In this document: positions 22,464-39,323 of the stretch, one piece after another
Position numbering within the stretch: position 1 is the stretch's first letter
How the letters are laid out: each line of letters opens with the position of its first letter
Source of the DNA: Beroe forskalii
Taxonomy: Eukaryota; Ctenophora; Nuda; Beroida; Beroidae
DNA length: 64,000 nt
Direction of reading: 5' to 3'
Assembly: GCA_011033025.1 (NCBI GenBank)
Contig: WFMF01000220.1
Span: 62,001-126,000 of the forward strand
Made by a program: the position numbers and the translations under genes
The notes under the pieces: generated by a model
Told to the model about the DNA's origin: nothing
Databases searched by the model: none
Seen by the model: only the letters and a program-made list of their open reading frames with translations

Positions 22464-23245
22464 TTTTGCTCGTTTCGTTGCATTAGCAACGAAAGTGTAA
22501 GTTTTTATTAAAATCATCACTGTTTAAATCGTAGGATGTTACCCTACCCTCGCGCGCGGCGCAACGCTCCACAGAAGAAATAGACGGGGCAACGTCCGTC
22601 GATGTTTAAATGGAAACAATCAAATAGACCTATCTTCAAATCAACACAAAAAATTTATTCTTTTAAACTGAACAATAACCATTGAAAATACTGAATTATT
22701 TACTCTTATTCAAATTGTCGGCAGCCGCGCGCGCCCGCCTAAGGCAGACAACGTCTGAAAATATTCGAAGGCCATTCACAACAGAGATATTCCATATTCG
22801 AATTTATTCAATTTATGATTATAGGAAAAAGCGAAACAGTCATATGAACTTGAAGGTAATTGTAAAATTTAAATGTATAATTTAATTTTATAACTTGAAC
22901 TTGAAATTGAAGGTTATTGTTTTAGTTTGAAAATGAATTGCAGTTTCCGAATCTTATGTACGGCGTACACTTACAGACTGAGCCATGTTATTCATCAGTC
23001 ATACGATTAGGTGAAAGTCTTAACGCCGGCAGCCGAGTACACTAAAGATTAAAAGACGGACAAAATGGAGGTCGAACTGCCCTTTTAAAAACATCGAAGA
23101 AAAATATGATTTACATACTGGAAACCATTCAAGGCAAGGAAATCAAGACTCAGCTGACATTTCAAAATGAAAAACGGGTACGCAGATATTAGAGTTACAA
23201 TCGCGCGTCTGGGAATGTTGTGTGACAAAAGGTTAAGGTCAAGGT
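22464..23245. other. Intergenic, no gene recognised
   Basis: AT-rich DNA with isolated GC patches (CGCGCGCGGCGCAACG near 22551, GCCGCGCGCGCCCGCC near 22724) that resemble the foldback clusters. No coding block was identified. Confidence 0.5.
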
Positions 23246-23665
23246 GAACAATTATGCGCCTTCCAGGCATGTTCCAGGTACCGTTCGTAATAGATTATTA
23301 CGCACTGTAGTGCCAAAACCCGGATTTATTACGCACTGTAGTTCATAATATTTTAATTATGGTGCAGTGGGACAGTGCGTAATATTTTATTTCGCATGGT
23401 AGAACCAGTTTTAGTTTCATATGATAATTTAACACATTTTCTTGTGTTTAAAAATGTTCCCATTTCACGAGTCAGGTCGGTGCATAATTCAGTTTAATAA
23501 CTCGGCAAAAACTGCAAACCTCTGCAACAAAAACCTCGGCCTTCGGCCTCGGTTTTTAATGCAATATTACACATTCGGGCCCTCGGCCACTCGTGCGTAA
23601 TATCACGGTTTGCACTTTTTACTCGTTACCAGTTACTAAACCCTTCATTGTAGCTCCAGCATCCA
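23246..23665 (+). mobile_element. Interspersed element, solo copy (also at 46.64 and 60.8 kb)
   Basis: Shares CACTGTAGTGCCAAAA, GATTTATTACGCACTGTAG, CTTGTGTTT and AAAACCTCGGCCTTCG with 46643-47035 and the inverse of 60420-60810. An internal inverted pair built on TAATAACTCG..AAA..TGCAAACC reappears inverted at about 23610-23650, with palindromic CCTCGGCCTTCGGCCTCGG between. It looks like a short non-autonomous DNA element. Outer limits are approximate. Confidence 0.65.
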
Positions 23666-23949
23666 GGCTGTGGGCCAGGGTGGTTTTGTCCAACCAATAC
23701 GATCCAAAAAGGATGCCTATATTAAATAACTTGGTCACAATGACAAAAGCTGGCATTGATAAGGCACGCTAAGCAGTTTTATTTGATTCATTTGAAAACC
23801 ATATAACACTTCGTGTCAGTCTCAACCCCCAACTTCAAGTCCGCAAGTGCAACAGTTGACATCCAGCGTCGCTGTGCAGCAAATCAGATGTGCCATCAAT
23901 GTGAAACTGAAGCTCCTATCTGAGGAGTGAATAGGAGGAGATGTTCATT

Positions 23950-28956
<5,007 letters not shown>

Positions 28957-30199
28957 GCTAATCTACAGTAAAGATTGATTAAGATTAACTGGTACCTGGT
29001 AAATAGGATAGAAGAATAAAGATGGGAATAACCATTCCAATCATCGTCGTCAATCATTATCTGTATTTTACATGAAAAGAAACTGGGAATTTATGAAAAG
29101 ATCATGGACCAAAAAGATCGATATTCGATATTCAGTTCTTTGGATATTTTGTTTGAAAAGGGCATTCAGATGATATAAACACCACAAATCCTGTAATAAT
29201 TTTAATAATAATAAATAATATGTAACACAAACAATCACTAAGTATTCAAGGTGACGTTTCTGAGATTCTATAAACAGTTGTTATACGCTGTACAAATATA
29301 AACTGAAGACTATTTTACATGTACTTCATCACTTCCATATCGTTAAAATTCGTGATTTTGTGAAGTTGATTTATATGATAAGTTGATAAGATATTATTAA
29401 TGTGATTTTAATACAGTTAAATAAAACATGCAAGTTAATATAATATCTGTAGTTTTAAAACTTAGATAACAATTATATCCAGTGCCTTACCAGCCGAAAC
29501 CTTACTAAAACAAGATACTGATAATGATAGATAAAAACATGCCCATATTTTATGCGAAATAATAGTTATACAGTTTATAATGTTTCAAATAATAGCAATA
29601 AACTTTAACGAGTAAAAGTTGCGTAAAAATAATTTGTTACAGTTATTGAATTAAAAACGCTGGGGTGAGTTATTGAAGACCTAGCAATAATTGAAGAATC
29701 ACATACACTCATATCACAAACCGTTGCCATCTGCGTCTTGAAACGAAGAGCTTTCCAGGAAATATAAAGTTAGAATCGAGTACTCCCAAGGTTCAGGATG
29801 AACTTTGATGAAATGTCCAAAGTTAAAATGAACAGGTGAGTAGAGGCTGAATATGAATAGACAAGGTCCACTGGTTAGGGAGTATCAGGGAAGAAGGTAG
29901 GAACAGTAGTTTAACGCAGCTATCAGATCTTATCGTCTCAAGAATGCTTGCATCGTTTACATAACTCTAACAGAGTTGATATACTTCTTACCCAGAACAC
30001 TGTCCTGTACTTTCTGAAATAGTTTCTATGACAACCCTAAAGATATACAAATGACGTGTAATTAATAACATCTGGAAACTAAAAACTGCTGGCAGACTAA
30101 CAATATGATACAAGATGATGTTCATCGTTATTGAATATTTGCTACTACCAAACGGGGGATGGATCTACAGGCCCCAAGACACGGGACCTCCCGCTACAG
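28957..30199. other. Region upstream of PACRGL, no gene recognised
   Basis: AT-rich. It must hold the PACRGL promoter, but I see no TATA box or other element I would defend. It also separates PACRGL from the 3' end of the ALMS-motif gene. Confidence 0.5.
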
Positions 30200-30406
30200 G
30201 TGATCCCAGTCACCAGGGATACTGCGGATGGGAACGAGTCCCGTACCTCCCCAATATGGTTACGGGAAGAGACATCCTGCCAAGTATTGGGATTCCGGGA
30301 CACCGTCGAGTTATTGAGTATCAGAAATCAGCAAAAACCATCGTTTTCAAAGCATGCGTTTCATGGCAGCTGTCCTAACCTTATTGAAAAGCTGGGCCCG
30401 GAGTCG
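30200..30406 (+). CDS. Possible isolated exon, unknown protein
   Basis: Acceptor-like CCGCTACAG is followed by 69 open codons and a consensus donor GTAAGT at 30407. The block is clearly richer in GC than its AT-rich surroundings. The peptide includes WLREETSCQVLGFRDTVELL. I do not recognise it and found no partner exons nearby. It could be a gene fragment carried by a transposon, or chance. Confidence 0.25.
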
Positions 30407-30882
30407 GTAAGTTTCCCTTTCACGTTGTACTCTACCGTCTTTCTTCTTCTTCTGTACTTCCGATAACTGTTCATAGATCCTGAGAGGATGTTACCTAATA
30501 CCTTGATTAACAACACATATCTTCATTAATTGTGTTTGACGAATCGTCTCAAGAAAAGAGCAGCACCAAGTTGCATAACTTACTTCTTTGATCTTCGCAC
30601 CATTTCTTTGTGTGACATGATCTTAGCTCTTGGAGGTGGAACTGAAACGATTTCATGTAAACAATAAACCTGTTAAAGTTTATCTGTAGATCATTCAGAA
30701 ATAAGATGGATGTCACAGACCGGACAATATGAACTGAGAATTCTTACGCTCAGCACCCGAGTTTTCGAGTGATTATGGGATGGGGCAATAGGATGAACAT
30801 ACTCAAATTAGAAAAAGTATTGGGTTATGGACCTACTAATCTGGTAACTATCAAGTATCAATCTCCCCAAAGTACTCAGTAT

Positions 30883-33800
30883 CTAAACCAACTCACTATC
30901 AAACTTAACGAAGTAGTTAGGGTCGATGGTGGGTCTGGGACGCTCAGGAGGGGTCCTGTCTGCGTATCTCTGTCTAGCTTCCTTGCAAAGCTGTATCTGG
31001 AGGGCTCTTCTCCGAGAATTCTGAAGTGGAAAATATCCATGGGAATGATATACAGATATATTTACAACAGGGTGAATGCCGATGCCCGAAGGCTTAGAAT
31101 CGTTAGAAAATAGAACTATCAAACCAAACTTTCGTTGATCAAACAGTTTGGGTCTTTCAACTCCACCTTTATGAAGCGTCTCTTGTGCTCATGAAAAGCG
31201 TCCTGCAGTTTCCCTGTTCTGAAGACCATGTTCGGATAGCCCGGGGCCCTTTCAACTTCCTCACTCGTCACTGACTCCATGTCCAAACTGAGGAGGTACC
31301 CGCATTTATTTATCATTTTACTTTCCAGAACTTCATATGTAGACATGTTCACTGTTGCTACTCGATAGAAAAAAAGAAAAGAAATGCCTGAAATATGGTA
31401 GTGTTCTGTAAGATGATTTGGGAATAAAGATAAAATAAACCGACTGACCTAACTTCAAAAGCAACGGGAGGTTTGATGGGCTCCTTGACAGGAGGTGGGG
31501 TAGGGGGCTTATCTTCCCCGTCCTTTACAGGGACCTTGTCCAAATCTGGAGGTATCTCTTTCTCTTTCTTCTGGAGTCTCTTCTCCTGACGACGATGTCT
31601 TTCATCTTCAATCTCCATAATAAAGTTAGCTAAGATTTATCAAAAATGAAGGAAATAACGTCTTGAACATGCAAAGACAGCTTCAAATGCTTGTCACAAC
31701 AAAATATAACGTTATCGAACTATTATCGAAATGAGTTCAAAGGTAGATACCTCCATAATGAGGCGGTTAATCCTCTCTTCCCTAGAGTCAACACTCTGAT
31801 CTGGCGAGTCAATCACGCCAGGTGCAGTATATGGACGAGTCTTGGCACCTTTCAGCTCTCCAGCACTTACTTCAAACTGCTCAGGAGACTTTATCACCTT
31901 CTTATCGCCTTTCTTAGGTGAACTTCCACCTCTCCTATTCACATTTCTCTCAGCTTTATCACTGTCCTTATTATATGTATCCTGGCTGAATGACTTTTGT
32001 AGTTTTTCAAGTTTCTTCACATCCACCTCAATACATGGTCGTCTTCTGGAGCTGGACTTAGGTTTCCGTTGTTTGAGCGCCTTGGATTCGATAGCAAACT
32101 TCATGAACTGTTCCCAGAGAGCATTGATAGCTGCCATATCTTGTTCTGCTACAAATGTCCCTTCTGTCAGGGTGGAATCATCGGAAATCACACTGGCCGG
32201 TGTAAATGCAGACTTTCCCCGGAACCTCTCTCCTTCAGGCTTAGGTGTAGATGTTGGAAGCTCCTTCGTGGAAGCATTCTTGGCGGAAGTTTGATTTTCC
32301 AAACGTTTGTTCCTCCTTTCCTCCTCGTCTTCCTCCGCTTTCTTGCGGAGTATGTCCATGAAGAGTTCCCGGGTAGCTTGCTGAGTGGAGTCCAGAGAGC
32401 TGTCACCACTAGCTGCCCGAGCAGGGAGCTGGGCTTGGGGTGGGGAGTGGGTGCGCTGAGTGTAAGCATCTACAGTGACTGCCTTATCTCCTCGGGATGT
32501 CTTAGGACGTTGTGATGGAGGAGGAGTCTGGGATCTCTTGATGGGAGAATGTTCCACGTCACTGGTGTTGCAATGGCCGTCAACTGTATTGGCCGACTTG
32601 GCAGGGGCTGTCTGGATTGATCGGTTGAAGACATGAGCTGGTGACGATTGCTGCATTCGGTCAACCTTTGTAACTCCAGTTTTTGGTTCAGTTGCATCAT
32701 CTGAAGTCGTGGGAGGAGCAGAGTCAGGAGGTGGCGGGATATCCGGGGTCTTCCTACTGTCCATTCTCTGTTCCATGTCCCGGAGGAACCTCTCATTGCT
32801 TTGCTCTCGCAGAGATCGTTTGAGGGCTGTCAGAGTTGCAAGTTGTCTGTCTGTCTCAGAGTCACACTCACTGTACGATGTGTCTGGTTCCTCAGTTGGA
32901 ACCTCCCGTGAGATAGGCACAGTGCAGTAAGGTGACTTCCTTCCAGTGTCTTGTAGTTGAGATGTTTGGATAGTGGCATCTTGTAGAATTTTAGCTCTAG
33001 TTTGGTTTTCTAGTAGAGATTGGTAGTAGGCATGTTTGAAGTCGGTGAACTCTGATCTGAGCTTCTCTGTTCCCACTTGTTTCTCGACAATTTCACGTCT
33101 CAGAGCAGCTATGTCAGTCATGATAGTGTTCTGCAAGGACATGAAGCTGTTTTTCAGATTAGGATAGTCAGCACTGTCAAAGGACGTATCAGAAGCTTTC
33201 TTCTCAAGACGATCTGGCTCTGATGCGAATCTGTTTGTAATGGAGCCGGGAATATCAAACTTTGCTACTTTTTCTGAAGATGGAGCAGTGAATGGTCGGT
33301 GCCTTCCCTCGTGAGGACTCAGGATAGCAAAAGCACTGTGAGGTCGAGTCTCCTCGGCTTTTCTGAGATTTAACAGAGCAGACGCAGTCTTCTGTTCCAG
33401 TGCCTCCATTTCAGCTTTTAATTCCGGCAACTTGGTTTCAGTTAAGGACTTTTCGGTATGCGTCGAGAGGATTTGGTTGGCTTTGAACTCCTCGAGCTGT
33501 GTTCTATTAAGAGATTTAGACAGGGTGTTGTCAGTTTCCGAATCACTCCAAGCATGTCTTCGCAAGGGTTGTACACCCTCTTTGAGAGAATGAAAAGCAG
33601 TACCCTTGTCAAGAATAGACAAACTGGAAGTTGTCTCGTCAAATGACCCGAGCTCGGTATTTCCAATAATCTTTCCATTTGTTTGAATTTGAACCAAATT
33701 AGTTCCCCGCTTAGGAGTAGGCTTCTTCACTTTGGCATCCAATTGACGGACAACTTGAGGAGGGTAGTGAATGCTCTACCAAAACCATCATCATCGTCTG

Positions 33801-35820
33801 ACAGAGGGGTGAAAACAATCTCGTCATCGATTGGGAATTGTCCGTCGGAGATGGTCTGAGCTCCGTCATCACTCACCACATTCTCAACTCTACTGTTGAG
33901 AAGCAGGTCCTCTGTAAGGGGAGTCATGTCAATTGACACGGACTTCAGAACCTCTTCCACCTCAGAATCTTCAGTTGAAGGTGGTTTGCCCATCTTGAGT
34001 CGTGTCTTGGATTCTTCTTCTAAAATCGAATGTGAGAGCTGCTGTGAGGAGTCGAGTGCAAGTGATACTTGTCCTGAACCAGAGGGTTTGTTTTCCTCCT
34101 CTAGAAGAGCACTCCTGGCGTGACTCTTCAATGCTTCCAAGTCATCCGACCTGGCCATGACTCTCTCCTCTTCCTCCAGCAACTCTCTTCTCAAGTTAGC
34201 AATCCTGTCTCTCTGCGACGATCCGAAGGATGCTGAACTTGAAACTCGAGGAGGGGTAGACATTGCCTCAGAAGCCATCCTAGCGGGAAGAGAGGAGAGT
34301 GGTCGGTAGTCACTGCTCGCACTCAGATCAGGGTCCCTTTCTAGGAAGTGGGGTTGGGAGTGGTAGGAAAGGAGTGGAGTGCCACTTGGGGATAAGGGGT
34401 CTTGGGCTAGGGGCGGAGTGCCGCTTGGAGATATTGGTTCTTGGGCAAGAAGTGGGGTGCCACCAGGAGACATGGGATCTTGGACCAGAGTATCTTGTGT
34501 ACTTTGGGTAGGAATTGGCGTATCTGCTGGTGGGTCAGACTCTGATTTGTATTTGTCCGAGATAATACCGTCTATATCGGACCATGAAGGGTCAGCCACC
34601 TCCAACACAGAGCCAGATGGTTCTTGAGACATTCCGAATTGGTCGTAGGTCATGGGAAGTAGTAAGAAGATGCGAAGACGTGTTGTAAAAAGTTGATAAA
34701 TATCAACAATGACCAAAAGTAAAATTCCATCTCGCTTTCATTTAAAAATCAACAAAACACACAATCGCAATATTTTGATGAATGATTGAATGAATGATTG
34801 TACCTTGATGCAAAGATGAAGCTGGTGAACATCTTGTGATTTTAGGTACATGCACTGGTAAGTGGTGAGTGCTGAATGAGATGATTTGAACTGAGATGAC
34901 GTCAGGGTCAATTATGACATCAGAATAAAAGAAGTCAAAAGTGATTCAACATAATGAAATAATTCTATCATTGTTAAGGTTTCCTTGACAAGGAAAATTA
35001 CAAGAAATAGTTTGCAAGGTTTTCACTTACCGGTCGTAGTATAAGTGGTAATCGGGATAAGTTCTAGGGTAGTTGTTGCACGGGAAGTTGTCTTCAAAGT
35101 CGTCACTTGGAAAGTTTTCGAAGTTTTCACCGGAGAATTCGAAGCGAGGAAAGTCGTCGCTAGGGTCGTTGAGGCAATCACCAGGATACCTGGAACTGTC
35201 CTGGTCCGTACTGGAACTCTTCAGTGAGTACAGAGGTACCCACTCAACATCCTAGAAGGAAGGGAGTTAGTTATGAAGAATGTTAACTTCTTGAAGGATG
35301 AAGAAGTCCTGGAGATTGAAGAATTTCTAAATTTTGGAGAATTCTTGAAAATTTAAGAATTAAAACACCGTTGGTTGGTTAAACAGTGGCCATGTAGTGT
35401 GGAAAAGGCTAAAAGCAGAATAATTCCAGAGCATGATCCAATTGCCAATAATATCAAGAATTGAATACGTTATATCATTCGAGAGGTGAACGTATGATTC
35501 AGATCGACTAAATGCACAGATCGTTAGCACGTGTTATGAGAGCGATCCCTTAGGATGTTTGTACATGTAACTAGAAAACCAAGAAATTTCTTTCATATTC
35601 GACTGATAAATAATCCCTTATAGTGAGAATTCTGCTTGAAAACAATCAGCGTGCAAACCCAGTGCTCAAGTGTAACGTTAAAGCCCAAGCGGAGTAGGGG
35701 CCCTCCCATTGATGCAGCAACATATTTTTCCCCAAAATTGACATGATAGCATTATTTTCAGCAGCGGAAATTCGGAGGAACTAGCGATGAACTTACCTCG
35801 TTATCATTGTTAGAATCCAT
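30883..35820 (-). CDS. ALMS-motif centrosomal/ciliary protein, about seven exons, with one frameshift
   Basis: Exons read by hand: 35797-35820 (MDSNNDNE), 35031-35251, a 29-bp microexon at 34804-34832, 31751-34622 (about 957 codons), 31454-31612, about 31167-31360 and 30883-31020. Most of the protein is disordered and Ser/Pro/Glu-rich, with short charged coiled-coil stretches. The last two exons join in phase 0 to give LQDAFHEHKRRFIK then NSRRRALQIQ. That fits the ALMS motif (LQ-A-x-FI-x-S-x-R) known from ALMS1, CEP295 and C10orf90, proteins of the centrosome or basal body. The big exon is one base short of a whole number of codons: the frame breaks near 33757, where one missing base would rejoin TTLLK with VRQLDAK. 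The exon 5/6 phase is unresolved. Orthology within the ALMS group is not certain. Confidence 0.78.
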
Positions 35821-36403
35821 GATATTCTGTCAACTACCAATACAACTACATACCAATACAACTACACATGATAAAAGTGTAACGGTTACATGTAAGACAC
35901 ATGAAATAGTGGATTAGTGGAATATAGCATGCTGCATGCCAAGGGAGGCCTGTGTCTCAGCACCGGACTCAATAAACTAGCGGGCACCGGTCACGTGACT
36001 AAATGGGGCAATCTCATTGGTTGTTGCCGTGTGGTAATATTGCCTTCAGTGCACCAGTAATGAGTTATTAGGGTCCTCCTGCACCAATGTTACATCATGG
36101 ACGGTAATTAGGATATACGGTCTACTCTTAATTAAACATGTTACATCGTATCCACTCCACAAATTGGTTTTTGGGAGACCGTTACACAAAGAGTAGGGTT
36201 GCATGCTGTTAACATGTCAGGGAATATTCTACCACTGTCCACTATATACCATGTACATGGGAGGGGTAATTAATTAAATATCAAAGGTAAACCCTCGAAC
36301 AAGGGGCGGAGAGGAAGCTTTATAGGTATATTTCTTTTTTACTGTACTAGAACCTGAGACGGGTTCAGTGGCTACTCTTTCGATCGGTTATAAGCCAGAG
36401 TAG
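35821..36403. other. Upstream region of the ALMS-motif gene
   Basis: Non-coding; probably contains the promoter and 5' UTR. There are CCAAT-like motifs (CTCATTGGTTG near 36013). No other gene is seen. Confidence 0.45.
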
Positions 36404-37560
36404 CAACTCTCTGACCCCAGTCTGACAACTCACGTCTTACTGACACCAGTCAAACGTATCACTGACACCAGTCAAACATATCCCTGACACCAGTCAAACG
36501 TATCACTGACACCAGTCAAACGTATCCTTGACACAAGCCAAACGTATCACTGACACTAGCCAAACGTATCACTGACATCAGTTAAACTTATCACTGACAC
36601 CAGTCTGACAACTCAATGATACCAGTCAAACGTATCACTGACACCAGTCTGACAAATCACTGATACCAGTCAAACTTATCATTGACACCAGTCAAACATA
36701 TCACTAACACCAGTCAAACGTATCACTGACACCAGTCTGACAACTCACTGACACCAGTCTAACGTATCACTGACACCAGTCAAAGGTATCCCTGACACCA
36801 GTCCAAGGTATCACTGACACCAGTCGAAGGTATCACTGACACCAGTCAAAGGTATCACTGACACCAGTCAAACGTATCACTGACACCAGTCAAACGTATC
36901 ACTGACACCAGTCAAACGTATCACTGACACCAGTCCAAGGTATCACTGACACCAGTCCAAGGTATCACTGACACAAGCCAAACGTATCACTGACACCAGT
37001 CAATCGTATCACTGACGCCAGTCAAACGTATCACTGACACCAGTCAATCGTATCACTGACACCAGTCAAACATATCACTGACACCAGTCAAACACCAGAG
37101 AGTTACTGACACACACCAGTCAAACGTAACTCAGTCTGACATGACACCAGTCAAACGTCAAATCACTGACACCAGTCAAACGTATCACTCACCAGCAACT
37201 GGTGTCACCAGTTGTCAGACGCATGTCACCAGTCTGACAACTCACTGACACCATTCTGACAACTCACTGAGTCACTGAATCCTCAGACTGTACTGGTGTC
37301 AGTGATACATTTGACGGGTGTCAGTGAGTTTTCAGACTGGTGTCAGGGAGTTGTCAGACTGGTGTCACAGAAACGTTTGACTGGTGTCAGTGATACAATT
37401 TACTAGTGTCAGTGAGTTGTCAGACTGGTGTCAGTGATACGTTTGACTGATGTCAGTGATACGACTTACTGGTGCCAGTGACACCAGTCTGAAAACTCAC
37501 TGACACAAGTCAAACTTATTTCTCACCCCGGTCTGACAACTCACCAGTCTGACGTATCTC
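36404..37560. repeat. 22-bp minisatellite array with internal inversion
   Basis: The main unit is TATCACTGACACCAGTCAAA plus CG, with a second form ending GTCTGACAACTC. About 45-50 units. Near 37200 the array flips: from about 37280 to 37480 units read ACTGGTGTCAGTGATACG, i.e. the opposite strand, before returning to the original orientation. No splice junction of a recognised exon lies within it. Confidence 0.92.
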
Positions 37561-39323
37561 AGATGTCTGACACTCTCACATCACTGACATTACTCTGATG
37601 TATCATTGGCATCAGTCTAACACATCATCATGACTGACTAGTGACTGACCTGCACTCCTGCAGTCAACGTAACCTTGACAGTGAGCAGTCGTAGCATTGT
37701 TAATAGTTGGCTATTCAAAAGAGTGAAGCCGTTTTCGATGTTCTTAACAGTCAATGCACAATGCAGTTACAGATTATGAGGAATCGAATACGCAAAAAGC
37801 TATTGATGCTCAACTGATGACTCTCTGGACTTGAGAGTACTGATTACTGAGTTGCTGGCTTCGTAACAGTCAACAGGTCACAAGGCATCCACCGTTTATG
37901 GCATTAGAAATTTGATACCAACGATATGCTGAGTTTTAACGTTTATTGAGAAAAATATTCGCATTTCTGCTACATTATCAAAACTGTAAATTTGAAAAAA
38001 TAAATCGAAATTTTTTAAAAATCACGCACACTGCTGAAAAAGCACAATTTATTCCTAAAAATGTTTCGTGGCCTACAAACAATTTTTGCGCGGCTTTGCG
38101 CGCAAAAATTTAACGAATAATTCAATTTGCCCTAAATTTCACACAAACTTTCTGATATCGATTTAACAGATTTAAAATTTGGCCGACGATAGGGAGGAAC
38201 TCGAATTTAACAGAAAATATGAACGATTAAGGTGACTTACTGACTACAGTGGCACGTTTAGTCGTATACTGCGACGTTCATGCCTAGAAATGGAGTAATT
38301 GATGAGTAAATGGTATACATCACACAGTATGTAGAGACGGGAAACGGACTTTACACCTCACGACACTTTACCTCGTGATATTTCATCACTACGCAGAGGT
38401 TAGGGTCTGGGTTAGAATTGTTATAAGATGTAAGATAAGTTTGGTTGTAGGTCCAGGACAGGGAGAGACCAAGTACCGTGAGGTCAAATGTCGTGAAGTG
38501 AAAAGTCGGGCTCACCCAGCACAGAATCATGAATAGGATATCGAAAGAGTCGAAACAAATAAGTTCAACAAATATTTGTGTCTTGTGATGGGCGATACTG
38601 TATTGCATTCAATTACAAAAGGCATGAAACTGGGTCAAATCAAAAGAGCAAAATTTTGAATTCATGTGCTATTATCAAAAGAAACGACATTAGATATTGG
38701 ATCAAAAGTTTAGTAGACAGTGAAGCACCGTTGATAATAATGTTAACTTATAGACAAATGAAATAAAACAGGTCTGATTTAGCGTGATATTTATATTCTG
38801 GTTAATTACTATTATTACTAAGACCTACGGAAACGTATGATTATTGTCTGTAAAATTGAAAGATGGAAATTTGAACCCATGTCCTATTATTGGCCCTTGG
38901 TTATCAAATTAAAAATATTAAATCTTTAATAAAATAGGTCATATATTGCTAATTATATATTAACAATGTGTCATATAGTAATAAATGTATTAAAATATTA
39001 CCACATAAAATAGAAATATGTCATTTATTCCTCATGAAACCTGCCTTCATACGTACATACTGTAAATATTTACATGTGATATTGTCAATAGACGGCTAAC
39101 AAATTTAAAAATTCTGTCTATGAATAAAATGCGACCATTCAATGTCAAGTCTGTCTTTACTTTCTCGGCTCGCTAAACTGACATCAATCACAGCTCAACA
39201 TTTCAACGCAGCATAAGTAAAGAGCACCAAATCTTTGACTCCTTTGTGGCAAATTAGCCCTTCTTATCGATCTGACAATAATGATAATAGCGATAAAATG
39301 AAATTTCCACATCTTTTCAAACG
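37561..39323. other. Intergenic, no gene recognised
   Basis: AT-rich. The 3' UTR of CCDC61 should lie at the right end (TTTATT near 39017 would be its poly(A) signal on the minus strand). Otherwise there are only short open frames. Confidence 0.5.

Noticed and set aside
22077..22500. Overlapping arginine-rich frames on both strands
   Set aside because: They come from GC-rich palindromic DNA; frames on both strands reflect the foldback.
33745..33776. A 31-bp intron to explain the frame change in the ALMS-motif gene
   Set aside because: Too short for animal splicing, and removing 31 bases still leaves the exon out of phase; a single missing base fits both ends.
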